From: JAPYWM01 sp964489015
GTDB taxonomy: Bacteria; Bacteroidota; Bacteroidia; SpSt-205
NCBI GenBank assembly: GCA_964489015.1
Contig: CAZAXD010000004.1
Location: 44,603 to 108,602 of the forward strand
Direction of reading: 5' to 3'
DNA: 64,000 bases
Shown here in pieces: positions 15,485 to 22,831 of this stretch (positions are counted from its first letter, which is position 1; every line of letters starts with the position of its first letter). The position numbers and the translations under genes are program-made. The notes beneath the pieces were generated by a model, which saw nothing but the letters and a program-made list of their open reading frames with translations, had not been told where the DNA came from and did no database searches.

Positions 15485-15955
15485 ATGCAAGGCGAAGGAC
15501 GTTGGAAAGCCGACGAATTTGTCGAGGAAAGCCGTGTTTTGGAGAATGCCCGATTAAATTTGGCTAAAATCGATCTATCCGCCCAAGAATGGCGGCAATA
15601 TTATGAGGAGCTTGTAGAAGCCTATGCTGGGCTGCTTGAGGAGGCTCGCTTGCTTACGAGAAACTCTGATCGTTTACAGCGCAAGCTCGACGAAGCTAAT
15701 CGCAAGCTCGAAATGCAAAATAAGCTCCTCGAAAAAGAAGCCGAGGAAGCTCAGCTTAAAAGTGAGACCGTACTCCAAGTCAATAAACGCCTGGCCGAAG
15801 AAAAGCTGGTCTTAGACACGCGTATGAATCGCGTCCAAATGGCGCTTATTATTCTGATAGCCATTTTGGTCGTCGTCATTCTATTCATGCTGTATTATCT
15901 CATTTTTGACCCGGAGCGTGCTGTTCGATTGATGGAGCAGCTTCGAAAGAAGTAA
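15485..15955 (+). CDS. Coiled-coil protein with C-terminal membrane anchor
   Basis: A 156-residue protein of unknown function. Residues about 15-112 are rich in Glu, Lys, Leu and Gln with heptad-like spacing, giving a long coiled coil. One strongly hydrophobic segment (MALIILIAILVVVILFMLYYL) sits about 20 residues from the C-terminus, followed by a basic tail. There is no signal peptide, so it is probably a tail-anchored inner-membrane protein with the coil in the cytoplasm. Position right after two SiaB-SiaC pairs suggests it could localise or receive the signal of that pathway. I see no enzymatic motif. The start is set by the promoter box. Confidence 0.75.
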   Translation: MQGEGRWKADEFVEESRVLENARLNLAKIDLSAQEWRQYYEELVEAYAGLLEEARLLTRNSDRLQRKLDEANRKLEMQNKLLEKEAEEAQLKSETVLQVNKRLAEEKLVLDTRMNRVQMALIILIAILVVVILFMLYYLIFDPERAVRLMEQLRKK

Positions 15956-15965
15956 AGCGTTATAC

Positions 15966-16562
15966 ATGCTCCCGCTTCTATTTGCGTGGATCTGGATAGG
16001 CTCGGATAGCATAGCTGGGTTATCCTTTAGGGTCTCGTGTGTAGATAAGGGGCCGGGTTTTGCAGTCCAAGTCTTTTTAGAAAAAGCCGATAGGTTTGGC
16101 TCTCTAGCGCTCTACCGAGTCGAAACTCCTCAAGCAGTTCGCAAGCTCGTTAGCAAGGTTCGTGTAGACCGCTGGGCATTACCGAAGACCTATGAGCTTT
16201 ACGATGGGGTGAAGGGCCAGACGGGCTGGTCTTATGAAGTGGTCTGGGAGCCGGCGACCAGTGCCGTTCGCCCGAGTGTATTAGGTACTTACTGGCCGTA
16301 TGGCCAGCTCCCACCGCCGCCCAGGCTGCATGTGGAGGATGCTGAGCGTGGGCTGCTCCGATGCGATTTTTCAGAGGTGGGCACGTACCTGATGAGAGGG
16401 TACAATAGCTTTGGAGAGGAGGTATTTACTATGTCTATAGAGGTGGCGCAGAAGGGACCTAAGCGCTATCAGTTACCAGCCTTGCCACGCGGTCGTTATT
16501 TAGTCCGCATTGTGGAGCCTACCACTGCTGTATCTTTGGCGGAGGTCGTAATATCCCTATAA
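15966..16562 (+). CDS. Exported protein of unknown function
   Basis: A 198-residue protein with a short hydrophobic N-terminus (MLPLLFAWIWIGSDSIAG) that looks like a signal peptide without a lipobox cysteine. The rest is beta-rich. The end, with LPALPRGRYLVRIVEP and AEVVISL, resembles the last strands of type IX secretion sorting domains, but the characteristic PNP motif is missing, so secretion by that route is only a guess. It lies 10 bases after the coiled-coil gene and 4 before the dehydrogenase gene, without a promoter of its own. The function is unknown. Confidence 0.65.
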   Translation: MLPLLFAWIWIGSDSIAGLSFRVSCVDKGPGFAVQVFLEKADRFGSLALYRVETPQAVRKLVSKVRVDRWALPKTYELYDGVKGQTGWSYEVVWEPATSAVRPSVLGTYWPYGQLPPPPRLHVEDAERGLLRCDFSEVGTYLMRGYNSFGEEVFTMSIEVAQKGPKRYQLPALPRGRYLVRIVEPTTAVSLAEVVISL

Positions 16563-16566
16563 GCAT

Positions 16567-17415
16567 ATGATGCGGGTTGCAGTACTTGGAGCAGGTACGA
16601 TGGGCAGTGGCATCGCGCATGTTTTTGCGCAATACGGCTACGAGGTGGCTTGGGTAGAGGTCAACCGAGAGCGCTGGGACCAGGCTCGGCAGATCGTGGC
16701 CCAGAATGCAGAGCGGCAGGTGCGTAAAGGTATCCTCACCGCCGCCCAGAGCGAGGCTTTACTAGGTCGTCTTCATTTTCATGAGCGCTTGGAAACGGCT
16801 ATCCCGAGTGCCCAGCTCGTCGTAGAAGCTATACCGGAAGACCTGTCTCTTAAGCTTTCCACCTGGCAAGCGATTAGCGCTTTAGCGGTGCCTGATGCGT
16901 TACTTGCTACCAATACCTCGTCTATCTCTATTACGCGTCTAGCGGCGGCTGTGAGCCGGCCTGAGCGCTTTATCGGGATGCACTTCATGAATCCCGTTCC
17001 GGTCATGCGCCTGGTCGAGGTCATTCGGGGCTACCAGACCAGTGACGACACCGCCCAGGCTATTATCGCTATCGCAAAAGGGCTGGATAAAGAACCCATT
17101 GTTGTCAACGATTATCCCGGTTTTATCTCCAACCGAATCCTCATGCCCATGATCAATGAGGCGATTTATGCGCTATGGCAGGGTGTCGCCACCCGGGAGG
17201 CCATCGATAGTATCATGAAATTAGGCATGAATCACCCCATGGGGCCCTTGGAGCTAGCCGATTTCATCGGGTTGGATGTCTGCTTGTCGATCCTGCGTGT
17301 GTTACATGAGGGCTTTGGGGATCCGAAGTATGCGCCCTGTCCGCTCCTAGTCAATCTCGTGCAGGCGGGGCACCTGGGTCGTAAAACGGGGCGTGGCTTT
17401 TACGCATACAGTTGA
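16567..17415 (+). CDS. 3-hydroxyacyl-CoA dehydrogenase (3-hydroxybutyryl-CoA dehydrogenase type)
   Basis: A 282-residue NAD(P)-dependent enzyme, the usual length for Hbd/PaaH proteins. It has an N-terminal Rossmann fold (VAVLGAGTMGSGIAHVFAQYG), the substrate and catalytic region NTSSISITRLA with HFMNPVPVMRLVEVI holding the catalytic His, and the C-terminal block NHPMGPLELADFIGLD. It interconverts 3-hydroxyacyl-CoA and 3-oxoacyl-CoA in fatty-acid or butanoate metabolism. Two ATG codons (16567, 16570) are possible. The stop TGA shares a base with the next ATG (TGATG), so it is coupled to the MBL gene. Confidence 0.93.
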   Translation: MMRVAVLGAGTMGSGIAHVFAQYGYEVAWVEVNRERWDQARQIVAQNAERQVRKGILTAAQSEALLGRLHFHERLETAIPSAQLVVEAIPEDLSLKLSTWQAISALAVPDALLATNTSSISITRLAAAVSRPERFIGMHFMNPVPVMRLVEVIRGYQTSDDTAQAIIAIAKGLDKEPIVVNDYPGFISNRILMPMINEAIYALWQGVATREAIDSIMKLGMNHPMGPLELADFIGLDVCLSILRVLHEGFGDPKYAPCPLLVNLVQAGHLGRKTGRGFYAYS

Positions 17416-18056
17416 TGCGGCTCTGGCGCTTGACTTGTAATCCGTATGAGGAAAATACCTACGTCGTGGCCGTGGATGGCCATGCATGGGTCATTGATCC
17501 GGGTTTTTATACGACGACAGAGCAGCGTCGCTTTTTAGACTTGGTAGCAGCCGAAGGCCTTCATATTGAAGCCATTTATCTAACCCATGCACACATTGAT
17601 CATATTTTGGGGGTCAAGTGGCTGAGGGAGTTGACAGGTGCTCCCCTGTACTACACCGAACGGGAAGAGGTGGTCTGGTGCCATGCGCCGGCTTGGGCTT
17701 CGATGATGGGGCTCGCCTACGAACCGAGCCCTTCGGCCGATAGCTGGCTCATGCCCGGCCAGGCGCTGGCTTTAGGCTCAGAACCGGTGGAGGTGCTTTC
17801 GGTTCCCGGTCATTCACCTGGTCACGTGGCATACTATTTCCCGGCTTCGAGGCAGGTCCTCTCGGGCGACGTTCTTTTTCGGGGCAGCATTGGAAATTAC
17901 CAGCTACCTTTAGCAGATTATGAAGTGCTCATGCATAGCCTGCGGAATGTGCTACTGCCCTTAGGCGATGATGTCATCGTATGGCCCGGGCACGGGGGCG
18001 AAACGACAATCGGCCAAGAGAAGCAGACAAATCTATTTCTGAGAGATGCGATTTGA
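17415..18056 (+). CDS. MBL-fold hydrolase, glyoxalase II-like
   Basis: A 213-residue metallo-beta-lactamase fold protein of the YcbL/glyoxalase II-like group. Metal motif THAHIDHILG is followed by VPGHSPGH, SGDVLF and the C-terminal WPGHGGETTIG, in the spacing of small hydroxyacylglutathione hydrolase-like thioesterases. It lacks the C-terminal helical domain of true glyoxalase II. The substrate may be a thioester; bacillithiol derivatives are conceivable since BshC is encoded at 58624, but that is inference. The start is the ATG overlapping the dehydrogenase stop. It overlaps the STAS gene by 11 bases. Confidence 0.88.
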   Translation: MRLWRLTCNPYEENTYVVAVDGHAWVIDPGFYTTTEQRRFLDLVAAEGLHIEAIYLTHAHIDHILGVKWLRELTGAPLYYTEREEVVWCHAPAWASMMGLAYEPSPSADSWLMPGQALALGSEPVEVLSVPGHSPGHVAYYFPASRQVLSGDVLFRGSIGNYQLPLADYEVLMHSLRNVLLPLGDDVIVWPGHGGETTIGQEKQTNLFLRDAI

Positions 18057-18591
18057 AGTGCTGTCAGAGGAGGGCGTACTAGTATTTCGGCCGCTAGAGA
18101 CACGGCTGCATGCCGGCTACACGACAGAGCTCAAAGGGGAATTTACTCGTTTGGCGCATGCCACCGAGCCAAAGCCGGTGATTGTCGACCTGAGCACCGT
18201 GGAATGGCTAGATAGTAGCGTACTCAGTGCGTTATTACTTTTGCGGCGCATGTTGGAGGGGCAGGGACGAAGCATGGCCGTCATGGGGCTCAATCCTGCT
18301 GTCGAATCTGTATTCAGACTAACGAAAATCGATACTGTTATGCCTATCATGTCTACAATGGAAGAGGCTTTAGCGTACTTTACGCAGCAGAGCCAGCTCA
18401 TGGCAAAGAAAGCTGAAGAAGAATTTGAAGAGGAGGAGGCCCTAGAGGAAGACTGGGACGAAGAGGACCTCGAAGACTTTGAGGATTGGGACGAAGACGA
18501 GGAGTGGGATGACGAAGAGTGGGAAGAAGAAGACGAGGATTGGGATGATGAAGACTGGGAGGAGGAGAGCGAAGAGGAAGACGAAGATTAG
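18046..18591 (+). CDS. STAS-domain (anti-anti-sigma-like) protein with acidic tail
   Basis: A 181-residue protein in two parts. Residues about 1-115 are a STAS domain with the conserved region VIVDLSTVEWLDSSVLSALL, where the first Ser of DSS is the likely phosphorylation site. Residues about 120-181 are almost only Glu and Asp with regularly spaced Trp (EDWDEED, DEEWEEE), a disordered, strongly negative tail. STAS proteins act in partner switching with a kinase and a PP2C phosphatase; a SpoIIE phosphatase is encoded 4.5 kb upstream. The gene overlaps the MBL gene by 11 bases and RNase Z by one base, so translation is coupled to RNase Z. Acidic tails often bind basic proteins or mimic nucleic acid. 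Confidence 0.88.
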   Translation: MRFEVLSEEGVLVFRPLETRLHAGYTTELKGEFTRLAHATEPKPVIVDLSTVEWLDSSVLSALLLLRRMLEGQGRSMAVMGLNPAVESVFRLTKIDTVMPIMSTMEEALAYFTQQSQLMAKKAEEEFEEEEALEEDWDEEDLEDFEDWDEDEEWDDEEWEEEDEDWDDEDWEEESEEEDED

Positions 18592-19520
18592 TGGGGCCGT
18601 TTTCAGTCACCGTCCTGGGCACCAGCAGCGCGATGCCGGCTCATGGTCGGCACCATTCGGCTCAGTGGCTTACCTACGAAGGACAACACTTTCTGATTGA
18701 TTGCGGGGAGGCGACGCAGCATCAGATTAGCCGCTTCGGTTTGAAGCTGCATCGCCTCCGTGCTATTTGTATATCGCATTTACATGCCGATCATGTGGCC
18801 GGCCTCGCTGGCTTGCTGACAACCTTACATCTGCAAGCACATATCAAGCCGCTTCTCCTGTGGGGCCCGCCTGGGCTCCGAACCTTCGTCGAACAGCAGC
18901 TAGCCAGCACCTATGCTAGCTTGCGGTATCCCCTCTACGTTTTGGAGGTCTGGACCCAGCATGCGCCCGTCTCGCTGTGGGAAGCGGATGGTTTATGCAT
19001 CGAAGCGTTTCCCCTCAGCCATGGCATCCCTACCCTCGGCTATCGATTTCAGGAAATAGTCCAGCCTCGCCGTCTGGACTCCCAAAAAGTGGAAGCACTA
19101 GGCATCGATAAATATCAGCTAGGACAGCTTCGGGCAGAAGGCCGGATTACCTGGCAAGGACAAGTCTATACGTGGGATATGCTCTCTTTACCACCTCTGC
19201 CGCCCCGTAGCTATGCTTACTGCAGCGACACGGTTTACAAGCCGGAGCTCGCGATTTATGTTAAGGAAGTGACACTCCTATATCATGAAGCGACGTTTCT
19301 GGCCAATCAAGCAGAGCGAGCCCAGCAGACCTTCCACACGACTGCTGCCCAAGCAGCCCAACTTGCCCAGGCCGCCAGGGCTCAGCAGCTCCTCATTGGC
19401 CACTTTTCCGCTCGTTATAAAGACCCCACGCCTCTCCTTCATGAAGCTCGCTCTATCTTTCCACGGGTGGACTTAGCTAAAGAAGGTCAGACTTATCCTA
19501 TCACTCATTATGTTGAATAA
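18591..19520 (+). CDS. rnz: Ribonuclease Z
   Basis: A 309-residue short-form tRNase Z, which removes the 3' trailer of tRNA precursors. Hallmarks are VTVLGTSSAMPAHGRH at the N-terminus, the metal motif SHLHADHVAGLAGLL, PLSHGIPTLGYR, YCSDT and the closing GHFSARYKD. The exosite arm lies between about residues 155 and 190. The GTG start shares its G with the TAG of the STAS gene, so ribosomes most likely re-initiate here. The 3' end overlaps yhhQ by 11 bases. Confidence 0.95.
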   Translation: MGPFSVTVLGTSSAMPAHGRHHSAQWLTYEGQHFLIDCGEATQHQISRFGLKLHRLRAICISHLHADHVAGLAGLLTTLHLQAHIKPLLLWGPPGLRTFVEQQLASTYASLRYPLYVLEVWTQHAPVSLWEADGLCIEAFPLSHGIPTLGYRFQEIVQPRRLDSQKVEALGIDKYQLGQLRAEGRITWQGQVYTWDMLSLPPLPPRSYAYCSDTVYKPELAIYVKEVTLLYHEATFLANQAERAQQTFHTTAAQAAQLAQAARAQQLLIGHFSARYKDPTPLLHEARSIFPRVDLAKEGQTYPITHYVE

Positions 19521-20319
19521 GTCCCAACGCCTTTTTGTAGGCCTTGCAACCTTTTTTATCGCAAATGCGCTGATAGCAGAATTTGTGGGTGTCAAGGTCT
19601 TTTCTTTGGAAGCTCTTCTCGGTTATACACCCAAGCCCTTTCGCTTGTTTGGGCAAGAGGGCCTAACCCTCTCCTTGTCAGCAGGGGTCCTTATGTGGCC
19701 TTGGGTCTTTATCGCCACGGACCTCATCAACGAATACTATGGTCTCCGAGCAGTTCGGTTCTTATCCTATTTGGGGGCTGGGGTGATTGCTTATGCTTTT
19801 TTGATGGTAGGGCTTGCTATGCTGCTTCCGCCTGCGGCCTTCTGGGTGTGGCGGGAAGTGGCGGGTGCCCAGCTCAATATGCCGTTGGCCTTTTCGGCGG
19901 TCTTTGGTCAGAGCTTGTGGATAGTCGTAGGGTCGCTGACCGCGTTCCTCATCGGGCAGCTCGTAGACGTCCTAAGCTTTCATTGGCTGAGGCGCCTTAC
20001 GGGGGGGCGATGGCTTGCGGTGCGGGCGACGGGGTCGACCCTTCTATCGCAGCTCGTGGATAGCTTTGTCGTGCTTTATATTGCGTTTTACTTTGGGGCG
20101 GGGTGGAGCTTTGCACAGGTAACCGTTATCGCTTTGCTCAACTACCTATACAAGGCTTTGATAGCCCTGGCTCTAACGCCAGTTCTATACCTCGTGCACT
20201 GGTTGATTGACTGGTACTTAAGCCCGCAGACGGCTGCGCACCTGATCGAGACGGCCGCTAAAGCTAGTCAGGCTTGGGGTAAAATGTACACCTCGCCCAA
20301 CAACGTCGAGTCCCAATAG
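19510..20319 (+). CDS. yhhQ: Queuosine precursor transporter, YhhQ/VUT family
   Basis: A 269-residue inner-membrane protein with about six helices (DUF165, VUT family). Family signatures are the early ANALIAEFVGVKVF, the TDLINEYYG motif, and SQLVDSFVVLYIAFYFG near the end. Relatives take up preQ0 or preQ1 for queuosine in tRNA. The presence of queF at 60056 in the same window fits a queuosine pathway. The gene begins inside the 3' end of rnz and its own 3' end overlaps the convergent FAH-family gene by 52 bases. Confidence 0.88.
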   Translation: MLNKSQRLFVGLATFFIANALIAEFVGVKVFSLEALLGYTPKPFRLFGQEGLTLSLSAGVLMWPWVFIATDLINEYYGLRAVRFLSYLGAGVIAYAFLMVGLAMLLPPAAFWVWREVAGAQLNMPLAFSAVFGQSLWIVVGSLTAFLIGQLVDVLSFHWLRRLTGGRWLAVRATGSTLLSQLVDSFVVLYIAFYFGAGWSFAQVTVIALLNYLYKALIALALTPVLYLVHWLIDWYLSPQTAAHLIETAAKASQAWGKMYTSPNNVESQ

Positions 20320-20879
20320 GCACGTAAAACGTCCCCCGGATAAACCTGACCTACACCGGCCGGCGTCCCCGTGAAAAGCACATCCCCAGGCTCTAGCGTA
20401 AAGTAGCGCGAAGCAACTGCCAAGATTTCGCCGAGACTAAAGATCATATCGCGGCCATAACCCTCCTGCAGGCAAGTATCGGCTCGGTACAGCTGAAAAG
20501 GTCGCTCGGTCCAGTCGGCAGCGATCGGCAGCCAGAGGCCCCACCAAGCCGATTCATCGAAGGCCTTAGCCATTTCCCAGGGCAGGCCTTCTGCTTTGAG
20601 GCGAGCTTGTAGGTCGCGTGCAGTGAAGTCTATCCCAACACTCATCGCATCTACCAATCCAAGCGCCTCCGTTGGGGTGACATTTCGGCCACCGTGCCCT
20701 AAGCGAAAAACCAATTCGGCCTCGTACTCTAGCCGGCTCGTAAAGGGTGGTAGGCTGATCTCCCCACTGCGGGCCCAGGCTGTAGCGGGCTTGAGAAAAA
20801 AGATAGGCGCGGGCGGGACTGCTGCGCCCATCTCCCGAGCATGTAAGGGATAATTCCGTGCGATACAGATGATTTTCAT
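20268..20879 (-). CDS. Fumarylacetoacetate hydrolase family protein
   Basis: A 203-residue short FAH-fold protein of the YcgM/FAHD1 type. Signatures are MKIICIARNYPLHA at the start, FFLKPATAW, the metal-binding EYEAELVFRLG, SVGIDFTARDLQ and VLFTGTPAGVG. Relatives are oxaloacetate tautomerases, oxaloacetate decarboxylases or acylpyruvate hydrolases; the exact substrate is open. The adjacent citrate synthase, on the opposite strand, would use oxaloacetate. It starts inside an ATGA overlap with bioD, so it is the second gene of a bioD-FAH unit. The 3' end overlaps yhhQ. Confidence 0.88.
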   Translation of the reverse strand: MKIICIARNYPLHAREMGAAVPPAPIFFLKPATAWARSGEISLPPFTSRLEYEAELVFRLGHGGRNVTPTEALGLVDAMSVGIDFTARDLQARLKAEGLPWEMAKAFDESAWWGLWLPIAADWTERPFQLYRADTCLQEGYGRDMIFSLGEILAVASRYFTLEPGDVLFTGTPAGVGQVYPGDVLRAYWDSTLLGEVYILPQA

Positions 20880-21511
20880 GAGGTTATGTGAAATTTTTCA
20901 AGAAGGCGGGGTACGGTTTGGCTCAGGCCGCTCATCTCGTAGATCACCTCCAGAGGGGGCGGACTCGGCAAGTAGGGGATTTCGCCCAGCAGGAGCGCCT
21001 CGAAGGTGCTTCGGAAGTAGGCTTCGCTGGGGTCGCCTCGGGTGGCATTGAGGACAATCCCTGCCAAGGGTAACTGGTAAGCCTCCAGCGCGCGTAACGA
21101 AAGCCAGGTGTGATTCATGGCACCAAGGTAAGGGCGTACGACCAAGATCAAGGGTAGACCCCAGACCTTGAAGAGATCGATGAGATGCGTCTGGGCGGTG
21201 AGCGGCACAAAAAGGCCGCCTGCCCCCTCGATAATGAGGGGGCCGTGCCACGCTGCTAGCGCTCCGCTCAGGTGCGCAAAGTCGATAGTCTGCTGCTCAG
21301 CTTGGGCCGCAATAAGCGGCGCTGCCGGCAAACTAAACGTATAAGCAGCAGGCAGGACCTGCAAACCCGCTGCCCGAGCTAAGGCTTCATCGGTCGGCGT
21401 GCCGGTCTGGACGGGCTTCCAGTAGGGCCACGATAGCCCTTTCGCTAAAGCATAGGCCACCAGGCTCTTGCCTACTTCGGTGTGAATGCCTGTTACGATA
21501 AAGCCTTTCAT
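20876..21511 (-). CDS. bioD: Dethiobiotin synthetase
   Basis: A 211-residue ATP-dependent enzyme that closes the ureido ring of dethiobiotin from diaminopelargonate and CO2. The P-loop is TGIHTEVGKS (residues 7-16), with KPVQTG, the acidic EGAGGLFVPL and later NATRGDP for nucleotide specificity. The ATG at 21509-21511 gives MKGFIVTGIHTEVGK, the canonical N-terminus, and lies 4 nt after a near-consensus -7 box. An extension to 21565 is rejected because it would run into the gltA promoter and start region. No other bio gene is in the window. Confidence 0.92.
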   Translation of the reverse strand: MKGFIVTGIHTEVGKSLVAYALAKGLSWPYWKPVQTGTPTDEALARAAGLQVLPAAYTFSLPAAPLIAAQAEQQTIDFAHLSGALAAWHGPLIIEGAGGLFVPLTAQTHLIDLFKVWGLPLILVVRPYLGAMNHTWLSLRALEAYQLPLAGIVLNATRGDPSEAYFRSTFEALLLGEIPYLPSPPPLEVIYEMSGLSQTVPRLLEKFHITS

Positions 21512-21515
21512 GCGG

Positions 21516-21523
21516 CAAAACTT
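21516..21523 (-). promoter_or_regulatory. Near-consensus -7 box AAGTTTTG for bioD
   Basis: One mismatch to TAnnTTTG on the minus strand, 4 nt before the bioD ATG. It lies 9 bases from the opposing gltA box. Confidence 0.4.
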
Positions 21524-21532
21524 GTTTCTCTG

Positions 21533-21540
21533 TATTTTCG
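21533..21540 (+). promoter_or_regulatory. Near-consensus -7 box TATTTTCG for gltA
   Basis: One mismatch to TAnnTTTG, 4 nt before the gltA ATG at 21545. Confidence 0.45.
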
Positions 21541-21544
21541 CAGC

Positions 21545-22831
21545 ATGGAAAAAGTTACCCTCCATTTCGGCTCAGACGCCGTAGAGTTAGACGTGCTCAC
21601 TGGCACCGAGGGCGAGAAAGCTATCGATATCGGTAAACTCCGTGACCGAATTGGCCACATTACGCTAGACATCGGCTACAAAAATACAGGGACTACCAAA
21701 AGCGCGATTACGTTTATCGATGGCGAGCAGGGGATTTTACGTTATCGCGGGTATCCGATCGAGCAGTTAGCTGAGTTTTCAACCTATTTGGAAGTAGCTT
21801 ACCTCCTGCTTTATGGCGAGCTGCCCACCAAAGCTCAGCTAGAGCAGTTTGAGGCTAAAATCAAAGAACGTACTCTGATCCACGAAGACATCAAGAAGTT
21901 TTTTGATGGTTTTCCTTCCTCGGCGCACCCGATGGGCATATTGGCTTCCGTCGTGTGCTCTTGGTCCTCATTTTATCCGGAGTCTTTAGACCCTTATGCC
22001 TCAGACGAACTAATCGAGCGGAATGTCATTCGGCTCTTAGCTAAAATCCCCACCCTGATCGCGTGGATTTACAAAAAACGTAAGGGCCATCCCTGCACTT
22101 ATCCTCGTAATGAGCGGGGCTATGTAGAAAACTTTTTGTACATGATGTTTGGCATGCCTACTTATGATTATGAACCGGACCCTCATGTCGTGGACGCGCT
22201 GGACAAGCTGCTGATTCTCCATGCGGACCATGAGCAAAACTGTTCTACGAGTACGGTGCGAACGGTAGGCTCTTCGTTAGCGAATATCTATGCTTCGATA
22301 TCGGCGGGTATCTGTGCGTTGTGGGGGCCCCTGCATGGCGGCGCCAACCAGGAGGTGATCGAAATGCTTGAGATGATCAGGGCGGATGGGGGCAACGTCC
22401 AAAAGTGGGTAGAGAAAGCCAAGGATAAAAATGATCCGTTTCGGCTGATGGGCTTTGGCCATCGGGTGTATAAGAACTTTGATCCGCGAGCTCGGATCAT
22501 CAAGCAGGCGGCCGACCAGGTACTCAATGCCTTGGGCATTCATGATCCGGTGCTGGATATTGCTAAAAAGCTAGAGGAGGTAGCCCTTAGCGACCCTTAT
22601 TTTATCGAGCGGCGGTTGTATCCGAATGTAGACTTTTACTCGGGGATCATTTATCGGGCTATTGGGATACCGGTGGAGATGTTTACGGTGATGTTTGCAT
22701 TTGGGCGGTTGGCGGGATGGCTTGCGCAGTGGTGGGAGATGCGGCGGGCAGGAGAGCCGATCGTGCGACCGCGTCAGATTTATACGGGGCCTGCCTATCG
22801 TGAGTACGTTCCGATAGCGAAGCGGGGGTGA
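21545..22831 (+). CDS. gltA: Citrate synthase
   Basis: A 428-residue type II citrate synthase, the Gram-negative hexameric form, condensing acetyl-CoA and oxaloacetate in the TCA cycle. It has the N-terminal beta domain (residues 1-50) and the signatures DGEQGILRYRGYPIEQLAE, the catalytic His in GPLHGGANQEV, the second in MGFGHRVYKNFDPRA, and the catalytic Asp in NVDFYSGI. The ATG at 21545 fits the family N-terminus and the promoter box. The gene is divergent from bioD with only 33 bases between start codons. Its stop overlaps the GTG start of an APC permease. Confidence 0.97.
   Translation: MEKVTLHFGSDAVELDVLTGTEGEKAIDIGKLRDRIGHITLDIGYKNTGTTKSAITFIDGEQGILRYRGYPIEQLAEFSTYLEVAYLLLYGELPTKAQLEQFEAKIKERTLIHEDIKKFFDGFPSSAHPMGILASVVCSWSSFYPESLDPYASDELIERNVIRLLAKIPTLIAWIYKKRKGHPCTYPRNERGYVENFLYMMFGMPTYDYEPDPHVVDALDKLLILHADHEQNCSTSTVRTVGSSLANIYASISAGICALWGPLHGGANQEVIEMLEMIRADGGNVQKWVEKAKDKNDPFRLMGFGHRVYKNFDPRARIIKQAADQVLNALGIHDPVLDIAKKLEEVALSDPYFIERRLYPNVDFYSGIIYRAIGIPVEMFTVMFAFGRLAGWLAQWWEMRRAGEPIVRPRQIYTGPAYREYVPIAKRG

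Noticed and set aside
18410..18590. A DNA tandem repeat or CRISPR-like array in the GAAGAG-rich stretch
   Set aside because: It is imperfect low-complexity coding for the acidic tail of the STAS protein, with no spacers and no repeat unit of fixed length.
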